DNA of 64,000 nt from UBA2336 sp964404445 (GCA_964404445.1 CAYOJW010000005.1:247131-311130); one strand, 5' to 3'. Positions 16,324-25,788 are shown, numbered from the stretch's first letter. Numbers and translations: made by a program. The notes: a model not told the origin generated them from the letters alone.

Positions 16324-17980
16324 GATTAGGTGTTGGCATTTGGGTCAGGTTTTTTAGTGTTGCTTCGGCAATTACGGCATTTAATGCTTCACGTTCGGAT
16401 GTTGCCTTTGCTTCGCTCCAGTTAAAGTATTGTTTGCAATCGTCCAGCAACGGTTCTATCAATGCCGGAAGGCGGTCGATATGAAAAAACAGCATACCGG
16501 TTCTGCGAACAAAAAAATCGGTTAATGAAACAACCATCTCGTGATGAATACAGTACCACAATTCGGCACGGGCCAGGGCTGTATCATTTTTAACAGCCGC
16601 ATGTCTTGTAAAATGATTTATGAGTGTATCGGTATGGCGACCATAATTGGCAACTAAGTATCGGGCACGGTTTTCTAAAGCATAAGGTCTTAATTGTTTT
16701 TCGATGCGCTGGGTATAATCCGTAACTTCCTGCGCGTGTTTAAAATTTCCTCCAGCCAATTTGGTTGTATCGGTAGTACAGGGTTTTAAAATTTTTCCTT
16801 CAACGTATTGTTTGATCACCAAATCAACCACACGTTCGCCCATTTTACGGTAACCGGTCAATTTGCCCCCGGCAATGGATATAAGCCCCGAACCCGAAAT
16901 AAAAATTTCATCTTTACGCGAAAGCTCCGAGGCCGACTTGCCGGTTTCATGGATCAACGGCCGCAACCCTGCCCAGCTTGATTCAATATCGCTTAACGAT
17001 AAGTTTACAGACGGAAACGTTGCGTTCACGGCATCGATCAAATATACAGCATCATCGTGGGTAATGGCAACACGCTCCGGGTCACCTGTATAGTCAGTAT
17101 CGGTTGTACCAATGTACGTGGTGCGGTCGCGCGGGATGGCAAAAATCATCCGGCCATCGGGTACATCGAAATACAATGCTTGTTGAACGGGCAGTTTGTG
17201 GTACGGTACTACAATGTGAACGCCTTTGGTAAGGTGAAGCTGTTTCCCTTCTTTGGAGTGGTCTGCTTCGCGCAAGCCGTCAACCCATGGCCCGGTAGCA
17301 TTTACTACCGCAGTGCCCCGCACGGTAATATGCATATCGGCAAGCACATCGTGTACGGCAACGCTTTTAACCTTCTCGTTTTCGTAAACAAAACCGGTTA
17401 CGTGCGTATAATTTAAAATATCGGCACCATTAGCCGCTGCCGTTTTTATAATCTCAATCGTGAGGCGGGCATCATCGGTACGGTATTCGGCATATAAACC
17501 ACTTCCTTTAATATCATCGGGCTTCAACAGCGGTTCGGCCTTGAGCGTTTGCTTCCGGGTGAGCATCCTGCGCTGGTCTTCGGGCTTTACACCGGCCAGC
17601 CAGTCGTACAGTTTTAAGCCGAAGGATGTTAAAAAACTTCCCAGCCCACGGCCTTCGTTGAGGGGTAACAGCATTTTTTCGGCTATGGTTAAGTGCGGAG
17701 CCAGCTTATGCACGATCGCCCGTTCACTACCTACTTCTTTCACCAAACCAAACTCTAATTGCTTCAGGTAGCGTAAACCGCCATGAATGAGCTTGGTTGA
17801 CCGGCTACTGGTACCGAATGCAAAATCGTGCTTCTCGAACAAGGCCACACGCAAGCCACGCAGCGAGGCATCCAACGCGATACCCGCCCCCGTTATGCCG
17901 CCCCCGATCACAATAACATCGTAATAGCGTGTACTCATTTTCTTGAGCATCGGCTGACGGTTAAACAGCGAGAAATTCAT
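16319..17980 (-). CDS. glpD: glycerol-3-phosphate dehydrogenase (FAD)
   Basis: Membrane-associated respiratory flavoprotein oxidising glycerol 3-phosphate to dihydroxyacetone phosphate. The FAD-binding DVIVIGGGITGAGIALDASLRG motif lies near the N-terminus and is followed by SSRSTKLIHGGLRYL. The C-terminal helical domain of the DAO_C type is complete. Several in-frame ATGs exist; I prefer 17980 (553 residues), because the stretch before it is Bacteroidota-unlike and not needed for the fold. The last codons lie inside a tandem-repeat tract, which may have altered the C-terminus. Glycerol operon member. Confidence 0.95.
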   Translation of the reverse strand: MNFSLFNRQPMLKKMSTRYYDVIVIGGGITGAGIALDASLRGLRVALFEKHDFAFGTSSRSTKLIHGGLRYLKQLEFGLVKEVGSERAIVHKLAPHLTIAEKMLLPLNEGRGLGSFLTSFGLKLYDWLAGVKPEDQRRMLTRKQTLKAEPLLKPDDIKGSGLYAEYRTDDARLTIEIIKTAAANGADILNYTHVTGFVYENEKVKSVAVHDVLADMHITVRGTAVVNATGPWVDGLREADHSKEGKQLHLTKGVHIVVPYHKLPVQQALYFDVPDGRMIFAIPRDRTTYIGTTDTDYTGDPERVAITHDDAVYLIDAVNATFPSVNLSLSDIESSWAGLRPLIHETGKSASELSRKDEIFISGSGLISIAGGKLTGYRKMGERVVDLVIKQYVEGKILKPCTTDTTKLAGGNFKHAQEVTDYTQRIEKQLRPYALENRARYLVANYGRHTDTLINHFTRHAAVKNDTALARAELWYCIHHEMVVSLTDFFVRRTGMLFFHIDRLPALIEPLLDDCKQYFNWSEAKATSEREALNAVIAEATLKNLTQMPTPNP

Positions 17981-18047
17981 GCGTACGGATTTGCGTGGAA
18001 AACTAAAGATTAAAACAGTGATCAGCAACCCTGCATCCTGTAAATAG

Positions 18048-18080
18048 AAGTGTCCTGCATCTTTGAAATGCAGGACACTT
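18048..18080. repeat. hairpin with CTTTGAAA centre (after hydrolase gene)
   Basis: Thirteen-base arms AAGTGTCCTGCAT and ATGCAGGACACTT around CTTTGAA, 27 bp downstream of the hydrolase stop on the minus strand and 68 bp before the glpD start. A partial T run follows on both strands, so it may terminate or stabilise mRNA. It shares the CTTTGAAA centre and GTGTC/GACAC ends with the hairpin at 19548. Confidence 0.8.
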
Positions 18081-18106
18081 TAATCATTCTATTTATCACA
18101 CAACAC

Positions 18107-19525
18107 TTATTTGAATACTGTACGCTTTAACCAATCGGTTAGTATTTGCAGTGTTTCTTCGGATATGGTTTCTGTCAGTTCACCATATTCGGTAATCGTA
18201 CAGGAATTACATTTCTGGAACAGGTGATTTACTCCTTTAATTTCTACTACACTGAAACCGGACGGCTTCCGGCTTTTTGCCAGGGCGCGCTTCATTGGTT
18301 CAAGATTTTGTTTGGGAAGAACCTGAATATCTTTTTCCCCGAATACAGCCAGTACCGGAATTTTTGTTTTTGCTAAAACAGGGGCCGGATCGAACTGAAG
18401 AAAATACCGAAACCAGGGCGAATACATCTGACTCAACGTTTGTGCAACAAAACCTTTAATCGCATCGTCTGATGCGATGCCCAAGACCGCTTTTGCCCCA
18501 CTGCCGGCTTTTGCCAACCAGTTCGTAACAGCAACTTCTGACTGCGCTAACGCTTCTTCTTTCGTTTTTGAATTGATCACAACCTGCGTGATCTCACGGA
18601 AAATCACATCTACTTCCCGCACAATAGCTTCAGCTACTCCGTTAGCTTTTAAAATTTCCACCCGCTGTTCGTTAATAACGTCACTTCCTTTTACCGATGG
18701 CCCCGCAAGAAATGCCATAAAGGCTACATCTTTTGTTTTTGAAGCAACAAGCGGGGCAATAATACCGCCTTCACTATGCCCTAACAACCCGATTTGTTTT
18801 GTATCAATATCGCTTCTTGTTTTCAGGTAATTGATCGAAGTAATTACATCGTTCGCAAAATCTTCGGATGTTGCATTGGCCACATCACCGGTCGATTTGC
18901 CCGTGCCACGGTCATCAACCCGCAAAACAGCAAAACCATTTTTGGTGAGATGATCGGCCAATACCCAAAAAGGTTTATGCCCCAACAGGGTTTCATCACG
19001 GTCTTGCTGACCGCTCCCCGAGATTAAAACCAACACGGGAAACTTTCCGCTACCTTTCGGAACAGTAATTGTCGCGCCCAGCGTAACCGATTTATCGGCA
19101 TTGCTATAACTAACATCTTCTACTTTATAATCGAACGGAGGCTTGGGTGTTTGTGGCCGGGCATTACCGGGCTTAACACCAGGTTCCATACTTAACGGAA
19201 GCTGCATAGCACCCTGATACCACGTACCGTTTAATTTAGATTGACCTGCTTCGCTTTGCAGCACGGCAATATATTTTCCGCCAATGCGATTGAAGAAAAT
19301 TTTAATGCTGTCGCCATTAACCATTGCATGGCTGGCTTTCAACCCGAAAGCACCCTGATCGGGACTGTCCATCGTTACATGAATACCCGTGCTGTCTTTA
19401 ATATGAAGCACTAAGCGCATGGCTACGCCTACGTTAAGTTTACCTGACCAGTCGCCCGCAAACTGACTTTGCGCCTGCGCTGAAAAACACATCAGTAAAA
19501 AAAGGAATAGACTTGTAAATTTCAT
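18107..19525 (-). CDS. secreted alpha/beta hydrolase
   Basis: Exported serine hydrolase of 472 residues with a signal peptide ending after FSAQAQ. An N-terminal beta-rich domain (about residues 20-125) precedes the alpha/beta-hydrolase domain. The nucleophile elbow is GHSEGG (S251), the oxyanion region is ISGSGQQDRDE, and the likely acid and histidine are in GEKD and VNHLFQ near the C-terminus. Similar two-domain proteins in Bacteroidota are annotated as acyl esterases or peptidase-like hydrolases. It sits inside the glycerol block, so release of glycerol from an ester is an attractive but unproven role. Confidence 0.8.
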   Translation of the reverse strand: MKFTSLFLFLLMCFSAQAQSQFAGDWSGKLNVGVAMRLVLHIKDSTGIHVTMDSPDQGAFGLKASHAMVNGDSIKIFFNRIGGKYIAVLQSEAGQSKLNGTWYQGAMQLPLSMEPGVKPGNARPQTPKPPFDYKVEDVSYSNADKSVTLGATITVPKGSGKFPVLVLISGSGQQDRDETLLGHKPFWVLADHLTKNGFAVLRVDDRGTGKSTGDVANATSEDFANDVITSINYLKTRSDIDTKQIGLLGHSEGGIIAPLVASKTKDVAFMAFLAGPSVKGSDVINEQRVEILKANGVAEAIVREVDVIFREITQVVINSKTKEEALAQSEVAVTNWLAKAGSGAKAVLGIASDDAIKGFVAQTLSQMYSPWFRYFLQFDPAPVLAKTKIPVLAVFGEKDIQVLPKQNLEPMKRALAKSRKPSGFSVVEIKGVNHLFQKCNSCTITEYGELTETISEETLQILTDWLKRTVFK

Positions 19526-19547
19526 CATTGTTTAGTTATTAAGTTAT

Positions 19548-19582
19548 GAGGTGTCTGACACTTTGAAAGTGTCAGACACCTC
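19548..19582. repeat. near-perfect 35-bp hairpin (after glpF)
   Basis: Seventeen-base arms GAGGTGTCTGACACTTT (19548-19564) and AAAGTGTCAGACACCTC (19566-19582) separated by one base. It lies 10 bp downstream of the glpF stop on the minus strand. Perfect arms and a related copy at 18048 suggest a mobile REP-like element rather than an ordinary terminator. Confidence 0.85.
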
Positions 19583-19592
19583 AGTTAAAGGA

Positions 19593-20300
19593 TCATTGAA
19601 AGAATAAGCTATGCACCAGCACTCCAACTCCGCTGCCGATGATCGGCCCCACAACGGGCACCCACGCATAACCCCAGTCGGACGAGCCTTTACCCGCAAC
19701 AGGCAGTACAGCGTGCGCAATGCGTGGCCCTAAATCGCGGGCAGGGTTAATAGCGAAACCCGTAGTGCCACCGAGGCTCAGGCCAATCACAACAATCAAT
19801 AAACCAATAACCAACGGGTTTAATCCATCGGCAAAACGGTTGCCACCGATAATCAGCAACCCGATAATCAACACGCTTGTGGCCATGATCTCGCTAAAAA
19901 GATTTTTAAGCGGTGCCCGAACAGCGGGCGCTGTCGCAAACACGGCTAACTTTAATTCGCTTGAAGATGTATTTTTCCAATGTGGTAAATAATGAAGCCA
20001 AACCAACGTTGCCCCGGTAAATGCCCCAGCTAATTGCGCTAAACAATAACCTGGCACTAAGTACCACTCAAAACTGCCCGACAACGCCAGGGCTATGGTA
20101 ACCGCTGGGTTGAGGTGCGCGCCACTTACCGACCCTACGGCATAAATGGCAAACGTTACGGCAAGCCCCCAGGCGATCACAATAGTGAGCCAGCCGGCAT
20201 TTTCAGCTTTTGAGCCTTTTAACAATACACCGGCCACCACGCCTTCGCCCAACACAATGAGGAGCATGGTTCCGAAAAATTCTGCGAGGTAAGAAGACAT
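19593..20300 (-). CDS. glpF: glycerol uptake facilitator (MIP/aquaporin family)
   Basis: Six-helix membrane channel of 235 residues. The two pore half-helices carry GAHLNPAVT (N64-P65-A66) and GFAINPARDLGPR (N185-P186-A187-R188-D189). The Asp after the second NPAR is the mark of glycerol-conducting members. The context supports glycerol: glpD and glpK lie downstream in the same direction. It is the first gene of this block. Confidence 0.9.
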   Translation of the reverse strand: MSSYLAEFFGTMLLIVLGEGVVAGVLLKGSKAENAGWLTIVIAWGLAVTFAIYAVGSVSGAHLNPAVTIALALSGSFEWYLVPGYCLAQLAGAFTGATLVWLHYLPHWKNTSSSELKLAVFATAPAVRAPLKNLFSEIMATSVLIIGLLIIGGNRFADGLNPLVIGLLIVVIGLSLGGTTGFAINPARDLGPRIAHAVLPVAGKGSSDWGYAWVPVVGPIIGSGVGVLVHSLFFQ

Positions 20301-20374
20301 TGGGATTTATAATTTACGGTTGTAGATTTTTGATTTAGGTGTGGTTGGTACACTGTTATTGTTTTTTCTCTTCT

Positions 20375-20797
20375 CTATTTTAAAACTAAATTCTTAATCG
20401 AATCTCTCTGCATCGCAACAGAAAACCAGTAAAGAAGTCTGGTCATCAAATATCCAAAAAGTCCAAATACGGGAAAAACAAATGTCCAAGGACTAAATTG
20501 CCCAAGTTGTATTTGTTGTATAAGGAAGATTAGTAAGAAAATTGTTAGAAGTCCGAACCACATTACGGCTCCAGTTTTATAGTCGGATGATGGAAAAATC
20601 TTTAGTCTTACAGTCGTTGTTTGTCCATCGATTAAAATTTTTCCTGTCGCACGTGATCCCCTTCGCAAACTGAAAATCTCAGATTTAACTTTAAACTCAT
20701 CTTTGTCAAAGGTTGCTCTTTCTGTCAAGTCCTTTATAACTGATTCCTTTGTCTTGTTCGTCTTTATCTCAAATTCGTATGTTCTAAACAATCTCAT
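20375..20797 (-). CDS. two-helix membrane protein, function unknown
   Basis: I do not recognise a family. From ATG 20797 the protein has 140 residues. A soluble N-terminal part of about 80 residues starts MRLFRTYEFEIKTNKTKESV. It is followed by two membrane segments (WFGLLTIFLLIFLI and WTFVFPVFGLFGYLMT), and a short C-terminal tail ends SIKNLVLK. The upstream in-frame start at 20863 adds a Cys-rich stretch without obvious purpose. The AT-rich composition differs from the adjacent glpF and tex genes, and there is no operon partner. Confidence 0.6.
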   Translation of the reverse strand: MRLFRTYEFEIKTNKTKESVIKDLTERATFDKDEFKVKSEIFSLRRGSRATGKILIDGQTTTVRLKIFPSSDYKTGAVMWFGLLTIFLLIFLIQQIQLGQFSPWTFVFPVFGLFGYLMTRLLYWFSVAMQRDSIKNLVLK

Positions 20798-20935
20798 TGT
20801 CTTTACAAAATGCCCACAACTCCCAAATATACACAATAACCCTTCCCCATTTCTGAAAAGCACCCTCCTGTTTTTACTGTTTCCGTCAGGCTTTCAGCGC
20901 GTTAAAAACAACGTTTATAATTCGTTCAAAACCGC

Positions 20936-20965
20936 TTTGCAAACCCCAAACTTCCCCTATTTTTG
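20936..20965 (+). promoter_or_regulatory. tex promoter
   Basis: TTTG (20936-20939), then 18 bp, then TATTTTTG (20958-20965), a perfect TAnnTTTG. The ATG follows 20 bp later. One of the best-matching promoters in the window. Confidence 0.7.
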
Positions 20966-20985
20966 CCGTCCTGTTTTACACCTGT

Positions 20986-23307
20986 ATGGAAGATAATTTA
21001 TCACGCTGGATCGACCAGATTTCAAAAGAAATTTCGCAACCGCTTAACTATGTGAACGCTGTGGCGGAACTGTTGGCCGAAGGTGCCACATTACCGTTTA
21101 TTGCCCGCTACCGGAAAGAAATGACCGGCAGCATGGACGAGGTGTTGATCGCCACCATCCGCGACCGCATTGAACAACTGCGCGAACTCGACAAACGCAG
21201 AGAGGCCATTATCGCATCGGTTGAAAAACAGGGCAAACTTTCGCCCGAACTCATGTCGGCCATTGTGTCGGCTACTACACTGGCTGAACTCGAAGACATT
21301 TACCTCCCCTACAAACCCAAACGTAAAACGCGCGCCAGCGTGGCAAAAGAACGCGGACTTGAACCGCTTGCGCAGAAATTGTTCGACCAGGAAAATTTCG
21401 ACCTCGATGCTTTTGCCGAAGCCTTTGTTGACTCCGCCAAAGAGGTAGCCGACATACAGGCTGCATTGGATGGCGCCCGCGATATTATTGCCGAATGGGT
21501 AAGTGAAAACCCGGATACGCGTAAAAACGTTCGCGAATTATTTTGGCAAGAAGGCGTTGTGGCCGCCAAAGTGATGAAAGGGAAAGAAACGGAAGGCCAG
21601 AAATTCAAAGATTATTTTGAATGGAGCGAGCCTATTTCAAAAACACCCTCGCACCGGTTGTTGGCCATGCGCAGGGGCGAGAAAGAAGGTATCCTCTCGC
21701 TTGATATTTATCCGCCCGAAGAAGAGGCCATCGGTAAAATGGAACGTCAGTACATCAAACACGATAACGCTGCCGCAGAACAGGTAAGGCTCGCCATTAA
21801 AGATTCGTATAAAAGATTACTGCGTCCGTCATTAGAAACGGAAGTGCGCATGGAATCGAAAATGAAAGCCGATGACGAAGCCATTAAAGTATTCGCCTCT
21901 AACCTGAAAGAGTTATTGTTAGCCGCGCCACTCGGCCAAAAAAATGTATTGGCGTTAGACCCCGGTTTCAGAAGCGGCTGTAAAGTAGTTTGTCTTGATA
22001 AACAAGGAAAACTTGTGCATCACGATGTTATCTATCCGCACGAGCCGCAACGCGAAACCACAAAATCGGCCATGCTGATAAAAGCGTTGTGTGAACAATA
22101 CGCCATCGAAGCCATTGCCATCGGAAACGGAACGGCCAGCCGCGAAACCGAATCGTTTGTGAAAGCCATCGGCCTGTCGAATAAAATTGTAATCGTGATG
22201 GTGAACGAAAGCGGTGCTTCGGTGTATTCGGCATCGGATGTGGCCCGTGAAGAGTTCCCCGACAAAGATGTAACGGTACGCGGTGCGGTATCCATTGGCA
22301 GGCGTTTGGTTGACCCGTTAGCCGAGCTTGTAAAAATCGATGCCAAGTCGATTGGCGTTGGCCAGTACCAGCACGATGTGGAACAAACCAAACTGAAACA
22401 AGGGCTTGACGATGTTGTGGTAAGTTGTGTAAACTCGGTTGGTGTTGAAGTAAACACGGCCAGCAAAGAATTACTCTCGTACGTTTCGGGTTTAACGCCT
22501 TCGTTAGCCCGAAACATTGTTGAGTACCGTAATCAAAACGGGCCGTTTAAAGATCGTGAAGCGTTGAAGAATGTAGCACGGTTGGGCGAAAAAGTGTTTG
22601 AACAGGCGGCAGGTTTCCTGCGCATCCGTGAAGCGAAAAATCCGCTTGACGCCAGCGCGGTTCACCCCGAAAGTTACCTGTTGGTAGAACAGATGGCCAA
22701 AGACCTGAACTGTTCGGTAAACGATTTGATGACAAGTACCGAACTGCGCAAGCAACTCGATCTTAAAAAGTATGTAACCGATAAAGTGGGCTTGCCTACC
22801 TTAACGGATATTGTGACCGAACTCGAAAAACCGGGGCGCGATCCGCGCAAGGTGTTTGAAATATTCAGCTTTACCGAAGGCGTTAACACCATCAATGATT
22901 TGAAGATCGGCATGAAACTGCCGGGCATTGTAACCAACGTAACCAACTTTGGTGCGTTCATCGACATTGGCGTACACCAGGACGGCCTCGTGCACATCAG
23001 CCATTTGAGCGATAACTTTGTGAAAGACCCGAATGCGGTTGTAGCCGTTGCCCAAAGAGTAAACGTAACCGTAGTGGAAGTTGACGTTCCGCGTAAGCGC
23101 ATTGGCCTGTCGATGAAAAGCAATCCGTTTGCCGATCAGGTTCAGCCTGACGCTAAAAAAACTTCCCCGAAAGGTAAACCAAACGGAAAACCCAATACAC
23201 ATTCAAAACGCAACGACAGCCATCAGGGTAAATCCTTTAAGCCAAAAGAAAAAGAGTTAAGCATGGAAGAGAAATTGGCCATGCTCCGCGATAAGTTTAA
23301 GCGGTAA
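20986..23307 (+). CDS. tex: Tex-like S1 RNA-binding protein
   Basis: Cytosolic nucleic-acid-binding transcription accessory factor. The 773 residues show the Tex order: N-terminal helical region with YLPYKPKRKTRA, YqgF/RNase H-like domain with LALDPGFRSGCK (about residue 325), helix-hairpin-helix motifs, and an S1 domain near residues 645-715 (GIVTNVTNFGAFIDIGVHQDGLVH). A Lys-rich low-complexity tail follows and ends in EEKLAMLRDKFKR, as often in Bacteroidota. Single gene with its own promoter. Confidence 0.95.
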   Translation: MEDNLSRWIDQISKEISQPLNYVNAVAELLAEGATLPFIARYRKEMTGSMDEVLIATIRDRIEQLRELDKRREAIIASVEKQGKLSPELMSAIVSATTLAELEDIYLPYKPKRKTRASVAKERGLEPLAQKLFDQENFDLDAFAEAFVDSAKEVADIQAALDGARDIIAEWVSENPDTRKNVRELFWQEGVVAAKVMKGKETEGQKFKDYFEWSEPISKTPSHRLLAMRRGEKEGILSLDIYPPEEEAIGKMERQYIKHDNAAAEQVRLAIKDSYKRLLRPSLETEVRMESKMKADDEAIKVFASNLKELLLAAPLGQKNVLALDPGFRSGCKVVCLDKQGKLVHHDVIYPHEPQRETTKSAMLIKALCEQYAIEAIAIGNGTASRETESFVKAIGLSNKIVIVMVNESGASVYSASDVAREEFPDKDVTVRGAVSIGRRLVDPLAELVKIDAKSIGVGQYQHDVEQTKLKQGLDDVVVSCVNSVGVEVNTASKELLSYVSGLTPSLARNIVEYRNQNGPFKDREALKNVARLGEKVFEQAAGFLRIREAKNPLDASAVHPESYLLVEQMAKDLNCSVNDLMTSTELRKQLDLKKYVTDKVGLPTLTDIVTELEKPGRDPRKVFEIFSFTEGVNTINDLKIGMKLPGIVTNVTNFGAFIDIGVHQDGLVHISHLSDNFVKDPNAVVAVAQRVNVTVVEVDVPRKRIGLSMKSNPFADQVQPDAKKTSPKGKPNGKPNTHSKRNDSHQGKSFKPKEKELSMEEKLAMLRDKFKR

Positions 23308-23347
23308 GGCCAGACTGTTGCTGCGTGTAAATCTGTATATTTACACG

Positions 23348-23650
23348 ATGGAGGTAAAAGTGAAACCTGTTTTTCAAAAGCGTATTTTTTGGGATGTCGA
23401 TTTCGACAAACTCGATTACGATACCAAAGCACGCTTTGTTATCGAGCGCGTATTTGAACGGGGCGATGTAGAAGATATACGACAATGCAGGCGTTATTAT
23501 GGCGATGATACCATAAAGGGTGTTTTGGTTAGTGCCAAATGGTTGCCCAAAATGCGGCTGCATCTTGTTTCGGCTATATTCGCAATTCCATTAGAAAATT
23601 TTCGATGCTACACCTTACAGCAGTTGAACCCGGGACTTTCTCCTTATTAA
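23348..23650 (+). CDS. DUF6922-like antitoxin candidate
   Basis: Small protein of 100 residues from ATG 23348. It begins with VFQKRIFWDVDFDKLDYDTKA, continues IERVFERGDVEDIRQCRRYYG and ends with LENFRCYTLQQLNPG. This is the pattern of the small proteins encoded immediately before AbiEii-type nucleotidyltransferases in Bacteroidota, for which I recall the name DUF6922. Its end overlaps the next gene by 46 bp, indicating coupled expression. I infer an antitoxin or partner role; no DNA-binding motif is obvious. Confidence 0.75.
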   Translation: MEVKVKPVFQKRIFWDVDFDKLDYDTKARFVIERVFERGDVEDIRQCRRYYGDDTIKGVLVSAKWLPKMRLHLVSAIFAIPLENFRCYTLQQLNPGLSPY

Positions 23651-24234
23651 ATCAATTAATGAGAATGCCCCAACTCAACAACTTCTCGTTAGTTGGAGGT
23701 ACTGCGCTGGCATTACAGTACGGCCACAGAGTATCTGTTGATCTTGACCTCTTTTCGTACGACCCTTTTGACGCAGACTCAGTCGTAAAAACACTGGCAC
23801 AAGAATTTAAGGATAACTTTTCGTATGACGGAAACATTAATAAATCCTTTGGCGTTTTCTGTTACATCAACAACGTTAAAGTTGATCTCGTTCGTTACCC
23901 ACATAGTTTACTCAAACCTGTTTCTTTAATAAAAGGAATTCGCATTTATGGTGACCAAGATATTGCCGCCATGAAAATTAATGCTATTTTAGGTCGAGGT
24001 AAAAAGAAAGATTTCTGGGATTTGTACGAACTTCTTAAAAAATATAAACTGCGCGAAATCATTCAATGGCATAGTGCAAAATATCCAAGTCAACAATTGC
24101 TTATTTCCATTCCGCAAGCCATTACCTACTTCACCGAAGCCGATGACAGCGAAGACCCTGTAAGCCTGAAGGGCCAAACATGGGAATCAGTAAAACAATC
24201 AATCTCCCATCACGTAAGCGAATACTTGAAATAA
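23605..24234 (+). CDS. AbiEii/AbiGii-type nucleotidyltransferase toxin
   Basis: Nucleotidyltransferase-fold protein of 209 residues, family of toxins that inactivate tRNAs or other targets by adding nucleotides, and that can act in phage defence. The start at 23605 gives a clean N-terminus. The active-site signature is VGGTALALQYGHRVSVDLDL with G31-G32, R42, and the metal-binding D46 and D48. A third acidic strand (VKVDLVRYP) and the Lys/Asp-containing KKKDFWDLYELL helix follow. The overlapping upstream gene is the presumed antitoxin. Appears intact. Confidence 0.88.
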   Translation: MLHLTAVEPGTFSLLNQLMRMPQLNNFSLVGGTALALQYGHRVSVDLDLFSYDPFDADSVVKTLAQEFKDNFSYDGNINKSFGVFCYINNVKVDLVRYPHSLLKPVSLIKGIRIYGDQDIAAMKINAILGRGKKKDFWDLYELLKKYKLREIIQWHSAKYPSQQLLISIPQAITYFTEADDSEDPVSLKGQTWESVKQSISHHVSEYLK

Positions 24235-24249
24235 AACAGGTATCGTCCC

Positions 24250-25788
24250 CTACTTCAATTCATACACCTGTGTTTCGTATGGCTTAACGTTAAACGTTAA
24301 CAGTTTTTGTTTTTTAGGTTTTAGCGATGTTCCGTTAAACAATCGTTCCGCCTTTTTGATTTTTCCAAGAGTAACAGACTGAACGTTTGCCGATTCATTT
24401 TTATCGGAAAGATTAACAACTACCAGTACCTTTTGGTTATCGGTGTAACGCACGAATGAAAATATATTATCGTTGTCGTTTTCAATGGCTTGATACTTTC
24501 CTACCGCTAACGCGGGATTTGATTTCTTCAACTCAATCATTTTCTTGTAATGATTCCACAACGATGTCGGGTTGTCTTTTTGTTCTTCTAACGAAATGCC
24601 ATCGTAAGGTTTAACATTGGTGCTGTCCCACCACGGGCCGGTGTTTTTATACCACAACGCCATTCCGGGGCCATCTATATTGGCATACCATTCAAACGCT
24701 TCGCGTATCGGAATATCATTTCCATCGGTAGCGCCTTTCATCTGTTGGCCTTTCATGCCTATTTCCTGACCGTAATAAATCAGCGGAACACCTCCCAGCA
24801 ACAGGTTTAATGTAGCGGCAACTTTCAGTTTACCGTCATTCATTCCTTTTACGGAGGCTATCCTGCGGGTATCGTGGTTTTCAATAAACACGATTTGATC
24901 TTTCCCTTTCGGATTTTTAGTAAGTGTACTGTCGGCAGCTTTAGTAAGTTCTTTCTTACTGAATTGCTCGATTGCCCAGCTTAAATAAAAAGCAAACACA
25001 CGATCAACTTCGACATTTCTGAAATATTCGCGCCCCAACGAAAACCAGTTAGCTTGTTCGGCTATAATGCTGATGTTCGAATTGGTCTTCTTCAAATCGC
25101 TGATAACAGGCGTCCAGAAATCGCTAAAGAGGTTTGAAACGAGCTTGAAATTATCGAGGTCGTCCATCATGTGATCGAACCGGAAACCATCCACTCCATC
25201 GTCAAAGTTGCCGTCTTTATTCGGGTCGAGCCAAAAGTTCAGCACATCGAAAGTATATTGACGTACAGCGGGATCATTCATGTTCACCACGGCAATCTTT
25301 TGTTTTGAGTTGTTGTACAGAGTAAACTCAGGGATGTGGTAAAAGAAAAACGGTTTTTGGTTCAGGCTGTCTAAGTAATAAACATAGTTACTGTAAACCG
25401 ATTTCGGATTGTTGAAGGAGTCTTTATACCAGTGATGATCCTGTGTTACATATTGCATCTCTATATCCTGATAGACTTTCATGTTCCGTTTATGGATCGC
25501 TTTCACCAGCGTCAGGTATTCGTCCATCGTACCGTATTCCGGATCGATCTTTTCAAAGTCGATGGCGAAATAGTTATGATAAAACTCAGAATAATACAGC
25601 GGTGTTAATAAAATGGATGTTACGCCCAACTCCTGAAGGTAATCTAACTTCTGTTCTATCCCTTTCAGATCGCCATGCCCATCGCCATTGCTGTCGAAAA
25701 AGCTGCGTTGAAAAACATGGTAGATAACCTCCTGCGCCTGTACTTGCAGTGCAGTAACAACTAATAGTATAAAAATGAGTTTCTTCAT
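24250..25788 (-). CDS. secreted GH13 alpha-amylase-family enzyme
   Basis: Exported alpha-glucan-active enzyme of 512 residues with a signal peptide (LLVVTALQVQAQ). The GH13 regions are readable: GFRFDH with nucleophile D205, IIAEQ with acid/base E244, and ENHD with D306, plus the C-terminal beta domain. Last gene of a four-gene operon; its ATG overlaps the stop of the GH127 gene by 4 bp. The N-terminus EVIYHVFQRSFFDSNGDGHGD is typical for amylases or related glucosidases. Precise specificity cannot be assigned. Confidence 0.92.
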   Translation of the reverse strand: MKKLIFILLVVTALQVQAQEVIYHVFQRSFFDSNGDGHGDLKGIEQKLDYLQELGVTSILLTPLYYSEFYHNYFAIDFEKIDPEYGTMDEYLTLVKAIHKRNMKVYQDIEMQYVTQDHHWYKDSFNNPKSVYSNYVYYLDSLNQKPFFFYHIPEFTLYNNSKQKIAVVNMNDPAVRQYTFDVLNFWLDPNKDGNFDDGVDGFRFDHMMDDLDNFKLVSNLFSDFWTPVISDLKKTNSNISIIAEQANWFSLGREYFRNVEVDRVFAFYLSWAIEQFSKKELTKAADSTLTKNPKGKDQIVFIENHDTRRIASVKGMNDGKLKVAATLNLLLGGVPLIYYGQEIGMKGQQMKGATDGNDIPIREAFEWYANIDGPGMALWYKNTGPWWDSTNVKPYDGISLEEQKDNPTSLWNHYKKMIELKKSNPALAVGKYQAIENDNDNIFSFVRYTDNQKVLVVVNLSDKNESANVQSVTLGKIKKAERLFNGTSLKPKKQKLLTFNVKPYETQVYELK

